From the NCBI GenBank assembly GCA_027922465.2, contig BQMF02000166.1, forward strand, positions 62,001 to 126,000: DNA of 64,000 bases, written 5' to 3'. The notes under the pieces are model-generated. The model ran no database searches, was not told where the DNA came from, and worked only from the letters and a program-made list of their open reading frames with translations. Made by a program: the position numbers and the translations under genes. The stretch comes from Turritopsis dohrnii. Its lineage: Eukaryota; Cnidaria; Hydrozoa; Anthoathecata; Oceaniidae. Shown here one piece after another: positions 33,729 through 45,400 of the stretch (position 1 is the first letter of the stretch; each line of letters starts with the position of its first letter).

Positions 33729-35561
33729 CTATTTATTTTTGTTACTCACAGCAAAAACTGGAACGTTGGTTCCTTTGAACATTCTCTCAAAAAATAATGA
33801 TCGAGGCACTGGTTTCTTCTTCGCATTTCTCTTGGCATAATTCCTTAAAATTTGTTTCCTGTTATCTTTCGGCTTAGGCTGGTCGAAGAACTTGAGGAGC
33901 GCTCTAAAAATAGGAAGACCTCCATCCTGGGTGCTATTACGAAATAGTATTTTTTCGTGAACCATCTTTCGCATTTTTTCGTGTGTTTCTGGGTTTTTCT
34001 TCACTATAATTCGCATGAAACTTGACTTATCGATTTCATACAGTTTCATCTCCTGTATGCATTCAACGGTCACTGTGTACAAGGGAAGTTCTAAAATCGA
34101 TTCGATATCTCCGATGATTCCTCCAGACCCGATGGTGCACACATTGACATCTCGGCAGCGCTTTTCACATGCTGTGTAACCTTTTTGTTGACGTAATATC
34201 CTTCTTTCCATAACATTTATAGATTTGAAAGGTTGAGAAACCTCTCCACTGCCGCCATCTTGTGGTTTATTGACTTCTTCAATTCTGGAAATGAGTTTAT
34301 CATAATCTTTGTTATGTTTCATCGGGTTCATTTTAAGCATGGCCTGACCTTCTAAAACGAAATATACAGCATCAACGGGATCACCTTGATCTACAACTTT
34401 ACCGCCATATTTCAACTGTATCATTTGGAGATTTTCTGCCAGCAGGTTTCGATATGTTGTGGGCCATGATCGAAACAAAGGATGCGTTGCCACAAACGCA
34501 GCACGGCCAATCAATTCCGATGCGTACTCTTCGGAGACATATTGTGCGTAAACATCTCGATGAATACTGACAAGCGTGCATGGTTCATCACTTATGACAG
34601 TAGCATTACGTTCTATGTGATGTCCTATGACGCTTAGTTCTCCAAAACACCGGCCGGGTTCTACAAAATATAAGAGAGTTTTTAAAGATATGAAAGAAAC
34701 ATTTTTACTTTAAAGGAAACCATGAGGAGCGATTCTTACTTAAAATACACAATTCTTGCCCAAACCGCGCCCTATCTTTAGTCCCTCTCACTGTTGTGAC
34801 GTCGGGTAAAACTGGTCCTGTGCTCCGTCCAGTTTCAGATTCATCCATTTTTTTCACGTGTATAGCAACACTGCCACGTACAATGATGTAGAAGCTTGAA
34901 AGAAGATTGTACTGAACAGCATTCCAGCGATAAAAAATATCAGTTTTTCCCGTAGAATAAATTCCCTCGAAATACATCTGAAGGAATTTTAAAGAATTGT
35001 TACATTCCATTTATGGTTTTCGGCATGGGGTGTTTATGTTCTGAGTATTTAAAAATGCAAAACAAGGCTTAATAGAATTGATATCCTTTTTACTGGATCT
35101 GACTTGATAAGAATTGGATTTTTTTATCCATGTATGGTCAGAAAATAAAACACTATCAAATGTTTTAAACTATATAGAATTGTTTCAACCAATGAAAACA
35201 GTCTTTGATGAAATTAACAACATATGAAATCTTGTTACCATTCTCCTATTTCTCCCTGATGAACAATAACATAATCTTGCTTTATTCGAGTTAGTGTTGC
35301 ATGGTACACCACCCCTATCAAACTATCTAAACAAAAAGCCGGTGGGCGAATTTGAAAACAAATAAAAACACCATAAACATCATACACTCAAATTGTTTAC
35401 AAACCGTCCTCAAGAGACTGGAACAGAGTGCTTCTTTCACGGAACCATGGTAACAAACAATTGATCTGCTCTTCGGTCCGACTTTCTTGAGGTTGACTTA
35501 GAATTTTTTCAATTTTTCGCCAAGTACATGTTGTCGCCTGATGGTGATCTGTTGCTGACAT
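33729..35561 (-). CDS. Cyclic nucleotide-binding domain protein (CNBD1/2-like)
   Basis: Four exons join in phase: 35561-35405, 35326-35239, 34894-34740, 34660-33729; 443 residues. Two CNB folds are visible. The first (about residues 45-215) has VIVHQGEIGECFYIIVRGSV and a phosphate-binding cassette CFGELSVIGHHIERNATV, with the Glu and Arg that grip cyclic nucleotide phosphate. The second (about 240-385) has YGGKVVDQGDPVDAVYFVLE and a degenerate GGIIGDIESIL cassette lacking the Arg pattern, so it may not bind ligand. The tail is very basic (KRNAKKKP). No kinase or channel domain is attached, as in CNBD1/CNBD2, which are linked to sperm function in mammals. The role here is inferred. Confidence 0.85.
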
Positions 35562-36097
35562 CTTGATAGTAAAGAAGCTTAAACGATATGACGTCAAATA
35601 TACACAACAAGCACGAATGGAAAATAGGATTTTCAAAAGACTATCAAACCCCACTTCGCTTTGTTTTTAAATTCTCTACCGGTTGAAAGCGGTACATCAT
35701 GGTCGAGTAAAATTCTTTAGAGTGCTATATTATTGGTGCAAAACACAGTGGAACTGTAGATAAAATCAGCTTTTTTTTGAGCAGTTCCATTCTTTTGCTT
35801 TGATTCTCGGAAGATTGAGAAAAAAATACTCCGGGGGAGGAAGCGCACATGGTTGAAATTGCAGCTTATCTGTTTGGACCTGTCTATACGATCTTGGATA
35901 TAAACTAGCAGACTGGCCTCTGAGAAGAAAGTTTTGCACTTTTTAACTCACCAAAGTTTTTTTGTTCTTTTAAATTTTGTTTCTGCCGAATAATCCCCCG
36001 TCTTTGATCTCTCGCGCTCTCTGAAGCCTGATAAACTTAATGAAAGATTCCCCTTCCTAAGCACACATAAACAAGTACTACAATTTGAGTTCTTTAA
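35562..36097. other. No gene recognised; upstream of CNBD gene
   Basis: Presumed 5' region of the minus-strand CNBD gene. Nothing else supported. Confidence 0.35.
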
Positions 36098-36795
36098 AGC
36101 GTAGTTCACCGTCGATAAACGCATTTTTAAACGCGGTGTTTAATATAAACGCGCAATGTGAACAAAATAAGGAGCACTCATTTTGCGAACATTTTTTCAT
36201 AAACGCGGTGTATATAGACGGTGTATATATCAAATCAGTTTGATATATACACCATCGATATACACCGCCGCGTTTATGAACTTCAAAGACTTGCCGCATA
36301 TTTCTATTAAATTTTAAATGGAAACCTATTGTTTTCATACTAGAACACGTGCGCTATCAAATTTTGAATTTTTTTTTGCAAAATTTTCATATTTTGTTTG
36401 ACCTTTTCTCTTACGTTAAAAAGTTCTCCCTGTCGATATTTCTCATTTCTTGGCAAAGGGTATGAAATTAACCGTATTCCTTCCTTCCTTTGAATATATC
36501 ACGAACCCAAGTACGTTTTTTTTCATCATAGGTTCACCATCATCTTCAAATAATAAGTAGGATGATATTGCTAAAATTTCGTCAGCCTCGCTATCAGAGT
36601 TCTTCATTTTTCGTTACACTACTCTTCTTTTCAGTTTTCATCTAAATTTGCCTTTGGTGTATATTTCGTTTATTTATACGTGCAATGTGAAATGTGTCAC
36701 TTTCGGCACAGCCATTTCCGGAAAAAATATACGCATTTGATAAACGCTTTTTTTAAACGCGGTGTATATTTTAAACGTGCAGTGTGAACTACGCT
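36098..36795. mobile_element. PIF/Harbinger element with internal palindrome
   Basis: Inverted ends AGCGTAGTTCAC / GTGAACTACGCT are flanked by TAA (36095-36097 and 36796-36798). Repeats of AAACGCGGTGTATAT recur inside, and 36197-36285 forms a palindrome with arms of about 40 bases. The minus strand encodes a frameshifted Harbinger transposase N-terminus. Confidence 0.85.
36416..36607 (-). pseudogene. Harbinger transposase N-terminal remnant
   Basis: Starts MKNSDSEADEILA (acidic leader). A frameshift then gives KKRTWVRDIFKGRKEYG and, after one stop, FHTLCQEMRNID, the conserved N-terminal region of HARBI-type proteins. No catalytic part. Confidence 0.7.
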
Positions 36796-36798
36796 TAA

Positions 36799-37230
36799 AG
36801 GAAGATTAACAACACTATTCCCAAAAATGTTTTCTGAGAAATCAATCATCAACGACAATAATTTGAATCAGACGGCTTTAGTTTTCTTCTCTATTCTATC
36901 AACATCTTCCTGGTGTCTCGATAGGTTTGAAGCGTTATGTGGTCCACTGGATCAGTATTAATAGTGATCTTTAAAGTGACTTTAAAGTAGCAATAACGAT
37001 CTGGAGTAAGTTACTGAAAGAGACGATTGCCTCGCTTCCGTAATTTCAAACCAAATCAATCTATCTTCATTTCAAGATCTTTAATTGTCAGGTCAATATA
37101 TTGCTACAATACATTACCGCCTATCATTTGAAAGAATTTAGTGAGATAAATGGAAATTAAATCAACTATTTGGTAGAGAAAAGTGGCTAAAGTCAATGTT
37201 TTGCTACAAGTTCATGGATGTTGTATTATT
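36799..37230. other. No gene recognised
   Basis: Short AT-rich spacer between a Harbinger derivative and a Tigger-like element. No supported feature. Confidence 0.3.
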
Positions 37231-37845
37231 AATTGGACTCTCGATATAACGAATCCCCGATATAGCGAACATCTCGATATAACGAACCAAATTTTTTCGT
37301 CCCTCAAGCCCAAAAAGCCTCGATATAACGAACTCAAAGTAAGAAATGCTACAAAAAATACCAAAAACAATTTTTGCATCGTGTAGATTGAACTTTATGA
37401 TTCAGAATCGGACCATTCGAATCTAAACATATACAAAGCTACAATCTGCAAGGCAATACAAAAGAAGGTGAAGTGTGTACGATGAGTGAATCGAGATGAA
37501 AATATCTCCATAACTGATAAATATAAAGCCCTACAGAAAATTGTGAAGAGCAAAAGTACAAACAAGAGCATTGCAAAGGAATGTGACAGAAAGAAAAATA
37601 CTGTTTCGAGACGTGGGCGAAGCAAACAAGAGGAAAATCGCCGAGTGTTTCGTGTTTATTTTAACTCGTTATCATTTTACTTTTGAACGGGATCCTTAGC
37701 TGAAAATACGAACTTAAAGCATTTTGTTCGAAAGGGTTACGAGATTTAAACGATTTAGGCAAAATTTTCCGATTTTTTCACACCTTTCGATATAACGAAC
37801 TTTTTTCAATTCCCCTTGGAGGTTCGTTATATCGAGAGTCCACTG
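37231..37845. mobile_element. Tigger/pogo-like element, CENP-B family
   Basis: Right end CAGTGGACTCTCGATATAAC (as complement, ending 37845) and a diverged left end TTGGACTCTCGATATAACGA match the classic Tigger/pogo TIR. Subterminal TCGATATAACGAAC copies follow. TA follows the right end. It encodes only an N-terminal DNA-binding remnant. Confidence 0.85.
37480..37640 (+). pseudogene. CENP-B/Tigger N-terminal HTH remnant
   Basis: Reads ISITDKYKALQKIVKSKSTN then KSIAKECDRKKNTVS, the first helix-turn-helix of CENP-B-type transposases. It loses homology after about 55 codons; the DDE domain is absent. Confidence 0.75.
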
Positions 37846-38462
37846 TATTGTTGTTACCAGTCCTCTTGGTGTATTTGCGGCCGCCTCTTGCTATTCTGCG
37901 TGGTCAGCAATAGTAATGATGAAGATAGGTCATACATAAGTGTCTTGTTAACATTTCCCACCATCACAAATAGTAGTTACTTTCGTAAATTAAGTAAGGT
38001 TTAAACATCATTAAAACAGTTTATTAGTTTATAAAAATAACATAGGGCGAGGTTGCGCAAAAAAAAAAAGAAAGAGGTGAGCAGCTTCGATTATAATGTG
38101 AGATACTTCTACAACGCTTTTGGGCGAGTGATGAGCAGTTTTGGGCGTCCAAAAAGACTGTCTTTGTCGGGGTATTTAAAGTATGCCACTTATCAGGCCC
38201 CAAAGATTTTGATCAGCAAAATGTAAATCTTTTGGGATAAACCCTTCAAATACCAAAAAAAACCCCACAAAACCCGTCAATTTTCAGGGTTCGTAGCATT
38301 TTTCCCAAAATATTTTCCCTGACTTTAAGGAGTAAAAAAGGTATCATTTTCCCTGACTTTTCTCTAAAAACACCCTGTTTTCCCTGCCTACTTAAACTGT
38401 CACAGAGTCAAGATCACACATTCAGAATTTACAGGCTAAAGGGCTAAAACCTTTTAAATTAA

Positions 38463-38555
38463 GGTGCGAGTAAGGGGAAAATTGTGTTTTTGTTTTTAAA
38501 TTAATCCTTTTGACAGGAATATGTTTATATCAACGTTTTTTTCCTTACTCACACC
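38463..38555. mobile_element. 93-bp TTAA MITE, relative of the 22051 element
   Basis: Ends GGTGCGAGTAAGG and CCTTACTCACACC are flanked by TTAA (38459-38462 and 38556-38559). The middle (TTTGACAGGAATATGTTTAT) matches, as reverse complement, a block near 22802-22830. It is therefore an internal-deletion product of that family. Confidence 0.85.
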
Positions 38556-38598
38556 TTAAGATTGAAGATATTGTCAAATTTCAGTGAAACTATACTAT

Positions 38599-38928
38599 GG
38601 GGTTGTTCATATGGAGGCGGGCTGTCCCGGATGACTGGGCTGACTCGGCTAGGCGGGCTGATTTTCATCCCATCAACCGGGACAGAATTTTTTTACATCA
38701 CGGGACCTCACATTCTTTGTGCAGGAATTGATAAAATCTCAGCCCGCCTCACCGAGATGGAGTGTTCATATGTACAATTTTCATCCCGCGTAGCCGAGAT
38801 CTCGGTAAAAACAAGCGAGATCTCGGCAAGGCGGGCTGGCTCGCTTGTCATATGACCACTTTTTATTTTTTTTTAAAATAGCGAGATCTTACCTAACCGA
38901 GGCAGCCCGCCTCCATATGAACAGTCCC
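38599..38928. mobile_element. Harbinger-like MITE, GGGGTTGTTCATATGGAG family, copy 1
   Basis: Inverted ends GGGGTTGTTCATATGGAG / CTCCATATGAACAGTCCC are flanked by TAT (38596-38598 and 38929-38931). The interior has GCGAGATCTCGGC-type repeats. A related copy is at 49589-49940. Confidence 0.85.
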
Positions 38929-39489
38929 TATGTTAATTAACTCTGAAACAAAAAAAGTATATTGATAGATGATTGGGTAAACCAAATTATCATTGAACAA
39001 AGTCATGAATAGAAACTTTTATAAACATCCTACGAAATTGTTCCCTGACCTTAAAACTTTTTTCCCTTGACATTCCCTGACTTTCCAGAAACTTCTTGTC
39101 AAACATTTTCCCCCTGATTTTCCAGACGCTGTGAATCCCGATTTTAATACTTAGCGTGCTGAAGTCGCTGACACGTGCTGAAGTCGCTGACTAAAAACGT
39201 GAGAACCTTGAAAAGAACCTTGATAAAGTGTCAAGTATTTAAAAACAGTCGGCATAATATATATACAATAATAGAAAATATAATTCGTCAAATAATAAAT
39301 ATATACTTCGTTAAAAAATCTGTGATGCAATTATAGGAATAGATCTCCTTGAAATAAACAAACGAAAACAACAGAAAATGAACAGCAAAACAAAACCGAT
39401 CTTTTTGCCAGGAAATCATCTGTAGAGAAAGATTTTGGAACTGACTGAAGAACAAAATCGACTCGAAAACTAAAATATCTTAATTTTAA

Positions 39490-42400
39490 TTATTTCAAAT
39501 CTAGGGAGACTTGTTTAATCAAGTCTTCACAAAAGGCGTCTAACTGGGAATGGCTTAGATGACGAGACCATTCGTCTAAAGAAGCAAAACATGCATGTCC
39601 TTTAACTTCCAACCTAAAGACGACATCCGTTGAAGTTGGTTTATTTTGAAGCGATCGGGAACACGTCGGAATACCATCAATTCCAGCAGCAGAACACGTG
39701 ACCGGGATAGAACCTAGTTTGTTTGCTTCCGGTGTGACGTCAATAACCTGCTCTGAAAGACATTGGTCAGGCTTCGTTATATCGCTTTTAACAACGAACG
39801 TGGAAGGTGATGTTTTATTTATTGTCATCGTCAACGACGTTACTGCTGTATCCATCGACACTGGAGTAATTCCAGTTGACGACACAAGCACTTGAACTGT
39901 CGGAAATGACTTTCCATCATCAGGTGACGTTATGCTTGTTGTCGCGACAGACTGTAACGGGCATGTTGGAGCGGAAGTGGAGGAATGGAGAGATTGCTTG
40001 TCGTTCACTGTACTAAAGATTATTCGAGGTTGTTCATTAGCTGACGAACCTGTATGGAAAACGACAGAAGGAAACGACGACGCTACTGAGACAATGTTCG
40101 TGGGGCGAGTAGGTACTTGTACAACAGGATTTGGATGATTGAAACAATTCTGTAAGTTTGATGATGTACTGTGTAGAAAGGTTGGAGCATATGGAAAAAC
40201 TGATCCAGACATATGGTGTGGAGGTATAGTTGGAAAGCTCAACAGTGGATATTGATGTGGAAGGATATTTTCAGCACACACAGCGACGATTGGAGGACGG
40301 GGAAATAATGGTAAAAGAGAATTAAATGTGTTTGTCGCTTGTTGTTGAGGTGCCGTATTTACGTCATCTAAACAAGCGAAAGAAACAGATCAACGATTAA
40401 CACGCCTGCAACACTTGGCATGATGACTGCACATAGCACGGCCACAAGCTTACCTGTTGTTATGTGTTCCTTTGTTACAGATTGTGTTACTTCCTTTGAC
40501 ATTTTATTTGAGTTGCCATCATTTTTTTCTTTCTCATCTTTCACTCGCTTCGAAAGTTCATCTTCACTGTGGCTTGGAGAAGCACAAATGCTGTCCACCA
40601 TCTTGTTTGCGTTGTCAACTTCATCATTGTCTGTTGTATCGTTTGCTGATGCTGGGTTACAGCCAGTATTCGTCCAACCACTTCCTTGCGACGCTGGAGA
40701 GGTGGGACGCTCCTTCTTCAGCCGGTGGTGACTGCTGTTCTTTGCTGAAATAAGTAAATAAATAAATCAATTAAAAGTTAAACGAAAAACAACATCTTAA
40801 CGGAGAGGAAGAAAATCAGATTTTACCTCTTACAGGAAAAGATCCTTTTTTACCAGGATAAGATCCTTCCTTCCGCCTGGTAGAGAACAGAGTAGTTTGT
40901 TAACCAACAGAATACTTCCGAAATTCATGACGTCACAAAAGAGGAAAGGAAAGCAAATACTTTGAACTCTACCAAACGTTTTATTTTCAGACGAGAGAAA
41001 ACATTCATGAATATTCGTGTAGGCCGACGTGTAGAAAAGCAGCTCGTGTAAACAAGACCGACATGAAAGAAACACCTTCCAGTTCCAAAAACGTTCTGCA
41101 AAATACACAAATTTACTCGAAGTTAATCGAAACTGGGCGCAAGTTTCGTCAGTATACTGACGATAGAACATTTCCAACGACAGTTGTTTGAATTCATGTA
41201 ATTTCATTCAGTTTAAACGTAATTGGTGTTCGAAAAAAACAACAAAAACAAACAAACAAAAAGGAGTTAAAGTGACATATCATAAAATTTTTCACAAATT
41301 GTTCAAGGTGTTTTAAATCAATTTGTTGGAAAAGTTGGGTAGTTTAACAATTTCCAGTTTATTTGTAGAAAATTGAATAAATACATCTTTTTACAGTTTC
41401 CCGAATCAGTATTCTTAGGCTAACAATTGTGTATTTTGGAGAATGTTTTCGAAACAGGTTTATTCCAACAACTGTTGCTAAGCAACAAGCAGAAAAAATG
41501 ATAGCCACCTAAGAGAGGGGAAGGAAGATGTTCGAATTCTTGAACCGTCAACATGAGATTCCTTGTGCTACAAAAGCTCACACAGACTTCAAACGAAACG
41601 TGCATGAACATGATCTGTGTAAATACTTTTGCTTGCACTGACCTAGTTTTTGTCTCCTTCAAATGCGGGAACGCGTTGGCCGGTTGAAATAACGGTGGCG
41701 ATTGAGACTTTTCTCGATCTGGTGAATTACCGTGTCTTCTTCGCGGACTGATTGATCGGCTTCGACTTCTTCTACGGCAGGGCCGTGACTTCCCGTAATG
41801 ACCGTAACTTCTCCGCTCGTTACTTTCGTGTTCACGACCAGGTACATGATTGGATGGTTTAGCCAGACCAGATTTCTTTTTGGATTTCCTGAAATGCAAA
41901 TAATACATCATACATCATACGTTCATTTGGTATTTTATTACTTCTCAAATGTAAAACATATATAAATATATATGGTTTGATGTTCCTTCATTATGGTGTT
42001 GTTTCAAAACTACTAAACAAACAAACCTGTTTTCTTGCAGTTTTCTTTGCATATCATCCATGTCTGAACTGCTGGATATATCCTAACGATAAACAACAGT
42101 AAAGTCGTTACAGAGTTCTGCCTCCGTTACACCTGCTCATCAACAATGAAAAGAAAAGTAATAAAAAATCGAGACAAACCTGAAACAGATTCTCAGCTAA
42201 ATAAAAAAAATAAATAAATAAATAAAAAGACGTTAAAAAGATATCATGATGAACACAACATCAAGACGACAGATAACGGCACGTACTTTTATCATTTCCG
42301 TCAGTGACGCGTACATGTCGTAGGAGTTCTTTTCTCATTTCTTCTTTTAAATCGTGTAAGGTGGTATTCTCAGTACTGCTAGCAACAGCTACGTTATTGA

Positions 42401-45400
42401 GGGTGGGGGTTCCAGAGGAAGGGTTGGCAGAAGTCAATACATTTTTCACTGTTTCATTTGAATTTGTTGAAAAATTTGTTGGTCCTCGAGACATTACATC
42501 TGCCATATCCGACACATCGGAATACAAGTTATCATCTTGGCTTTGAGCTGAATGAAACAACAAAATACGAACTGACCACGAACCACATAAACAACACGAA
42601 AGAAGTACACACAGAAAAACAAACAAGTTGATCTGCCAATTAGAAAACTTGAGAAACTTGCGAGCATTTACTTAAGATAATTGTTCAGCTAATACATCAT
42701 TCTTTTATATAAAGAAAATTGAAAAGTCTGAGAACACTACAAACACACCTGTGTCTATCACCAACGAATCAGAGTTCGAATCGCCTTGTATAGCGGTTGC
42801 ATCAAATTGTTTTTTGATAGGCTTGACGTCAGAAGACGATTGCATGAGCTTTTGTCCAGAAGCAAGTTGAGTTCGGACGTCTTGATTACTTATATCATGA
42901 TTACTTATATCATCCACCATGGCCAAAGTATCAGTGTTAGGAATGAGGCAGCTGGATGACTCAACAACCTGTGTATTCTCTTGCTCGTGCTGAGTAAGTA
43001 TCGGGTTTTGAGAGAGTTTTGTACTATTTCTTCGTTTATCAAGAGATATCTTAATTGCTTGAAAACACTCCAGGATATGTTTCCGTTCAGCTGTACCAGA
43101 TGAAAATTTTGACGACTTCTCCACTGGACGAACTTTCAAAGCTTCCTGATTTAAAAACCTGATTTTAAAGGCTTCTTTTTGTCGGTTGATAAATGATTCA
43201 TACTCATTCAAGGAGTACGCATAAGATTTATGCGAGTCTAACAAGAAAAGACCAACTAAAATGTGACATCAGAAATGGGAATACATGGAATAAAGACGGA
43301 ACGAAGAAGTCACCTGCGTTGCGTTGCATGAATATGCAATGAAGTATAGAAGGGTATTCTTGATTGGTGATCCCTGAAAATGAAACAGCATCACAAAAAG
43401 ACATTGAAACGAAAAGTAAAGTGCGAAGCTCAATGATAAAAATCCACACCAAGTTTATCTGTGACGTCACAGGTTGGTATGACGTATAGCTTAATACCAC
43501 AAGCCAGATTACAGAAACCAGCCTAGTGAACAAGAATAATTTACTGTTACTTGAGAGAAAACTCAAAAGAAAACTAAAGGTTGAATGAAATGCTCACAAT
43601 GTTGGATTTGCGTAAGTGTTCATTTAGCTTGGTAAGAGTCCGTACAGAACTTGGAAGTGTTTTCGATGGATGGATTTCGGCGTGAGTAAAAAGAAATCCA
43701 TCGATATGCACTAAAAATAAAAATTCTCATCATGCATCGTCATCATGGATTCGCCAAACTATAATTTTTATTGCTAAAGAAATATAATGATTCTATGATT
43801 TTTTTTCACACTAAAATACTTACACACTAAAATACTTACACACTAAAATTGCTGCTAAAACACAAAAAAAAAAACAAAGTGTGAGTGAACTTTACCTTGA
43901 GCAATGAAACTTTCACACGGAAGTCGACGAAAGATTTTAGCGGGAAAGACTTTTTGTAGCTTTTCTAACGAAATTTTCTGTGATATGCAAAGATACGAAC
44001 TATAAAAGAGTATTAGTTGGTCATAACCCAAAACTCCTCGATTCGCGATGAACACAAAACAAAATGCTTACCCAACAACTGGTAAATTCAGTGGCGCGGA
44101 AAACACTCTCAAAGAAATTTCTGAATAAACGAGTTCGTTTTTGTACAAGTATCCGCTCCAACACTCTACGGACTTGATGAAATATCTTTCGTATACGAAC
44201 TCTGTAAAAAATTGAAGAAAGGTTTTCACTCATCGAAACCACATTGTTCGACACATACAACAAAGCGAACTAAAGCTCAACGAAACAGAACTATCAACAA
44301 GTTCTTTATGATGTCAAAATATCTATGATGATGTATTTAAACTTTTCACCTTCCACAATTTCAGCGGTACGTTGTTGAACAGAAGATGTTGGGTGTGTCT
44401 AAAAAAAGTGAACAAAAGATGCGGCGTTCACTGATTGTACAAATCATCGAAAAGTGAAAAGATGTTTAGAGACGAATGGTTTTCGCAAAATGAGTTGGAT
44501 TCTTCCACCTTGAATATGACATAGCACATTTAAACAACCGGGGAAGTAGCTACTACATGTCTGCGACGTGTCGTATCGTTAGTTATTTTAAATTTTTTTC
44601 AGTACAAGGTTAACCGCTTATCCAAAACTGATAACAGTGACATTCATATATTCAGCGGAATTTGAATAAATGTTTTTGACTGTATTTTGAATATGTTTAT
44701 TTTTTATTCAACCTTCGCCATGTTTCTTCTCGAGTTTTTGAATTCTAAACAAGAGCCATATGGCACAAAACGGTAGCAGCATTTCAACTCGCAATGTACA
44801 AAACGAAACAGATTCTAAATTAATTCGTCTGAAAGCCGCATGAAGCTTTGTCGACCTCTGTTTATCTCCTAGGCTTAAATTAATGGCAATTACTAAACAG
44901 GGCTTAACTAAAACCACCAGAAAATTATTTGATACAAACAAAAGAAAAATGCACAATGCGTGAAACTATGTTTTTAGACTATGTTCACACGTATCGGATA
45001 GCTTTTGTTCCGACATCGGAACGAAATCATTTCAATTCTAATAACGGATAACTTCGGAAAAATGTGAACGAAACGTCTATCCGGTATGGAAATTGTTCCG
45101 AAATGATATCTATCCGATACATGTGAACATGGTCTTATATCAGAGTTATTTTTTACAAAAAGAAAGCTATGTAAGACCGAAAAGGAAAAGAAAACAAACG
45201 TCTTCTAAGGACAGCTTTATACAGCCGCATAATCGCCGCGTCGAATTAAACGCGACGAAAATTCGACTGTATAAAGTGAAAAATTAATTAAGTGTGACAT
45301 AATGAGTTAAGTTCAGCAGAGTTTGTCGAATAAAACGGCAATCTTCGACATAAATTCGGCATCACTTTATACGGCCGCATAATCGTCGAATTTAATAACA

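Larger units (their letters stand above)
38285..39139. repeat. Possible hAT-like element with two nested MITEs
   Basis: The left end CAGGGTTCGTAGC and the right end complement CGGGATTCACAGCG are diverged inverted copies, followed inside by inverted TTTTCCCTGACTTT-type blocks. Two clear MITEs (38463-38555 and 38599-38928) are nested between. Weak support for exact borders. Confidence 0.4.

Noticed and set aside
34895..35010. Upstream extension of the third CNBD exon (MECNNSLKF... frame)
   Set aside because: Starting at the TTTCAAG acceptor (exon from 34894) joins the frame in phase and yields an uninterrupted CNB core (GECFYIIVRG). The upstream frame would need an out-of-phase join and inserts non-homologous sequence.
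40420..40753. Plus-strand open frames over TASOR exons
   Set aside because: Antisense shadows of coding exons that are fixed by splice phase.
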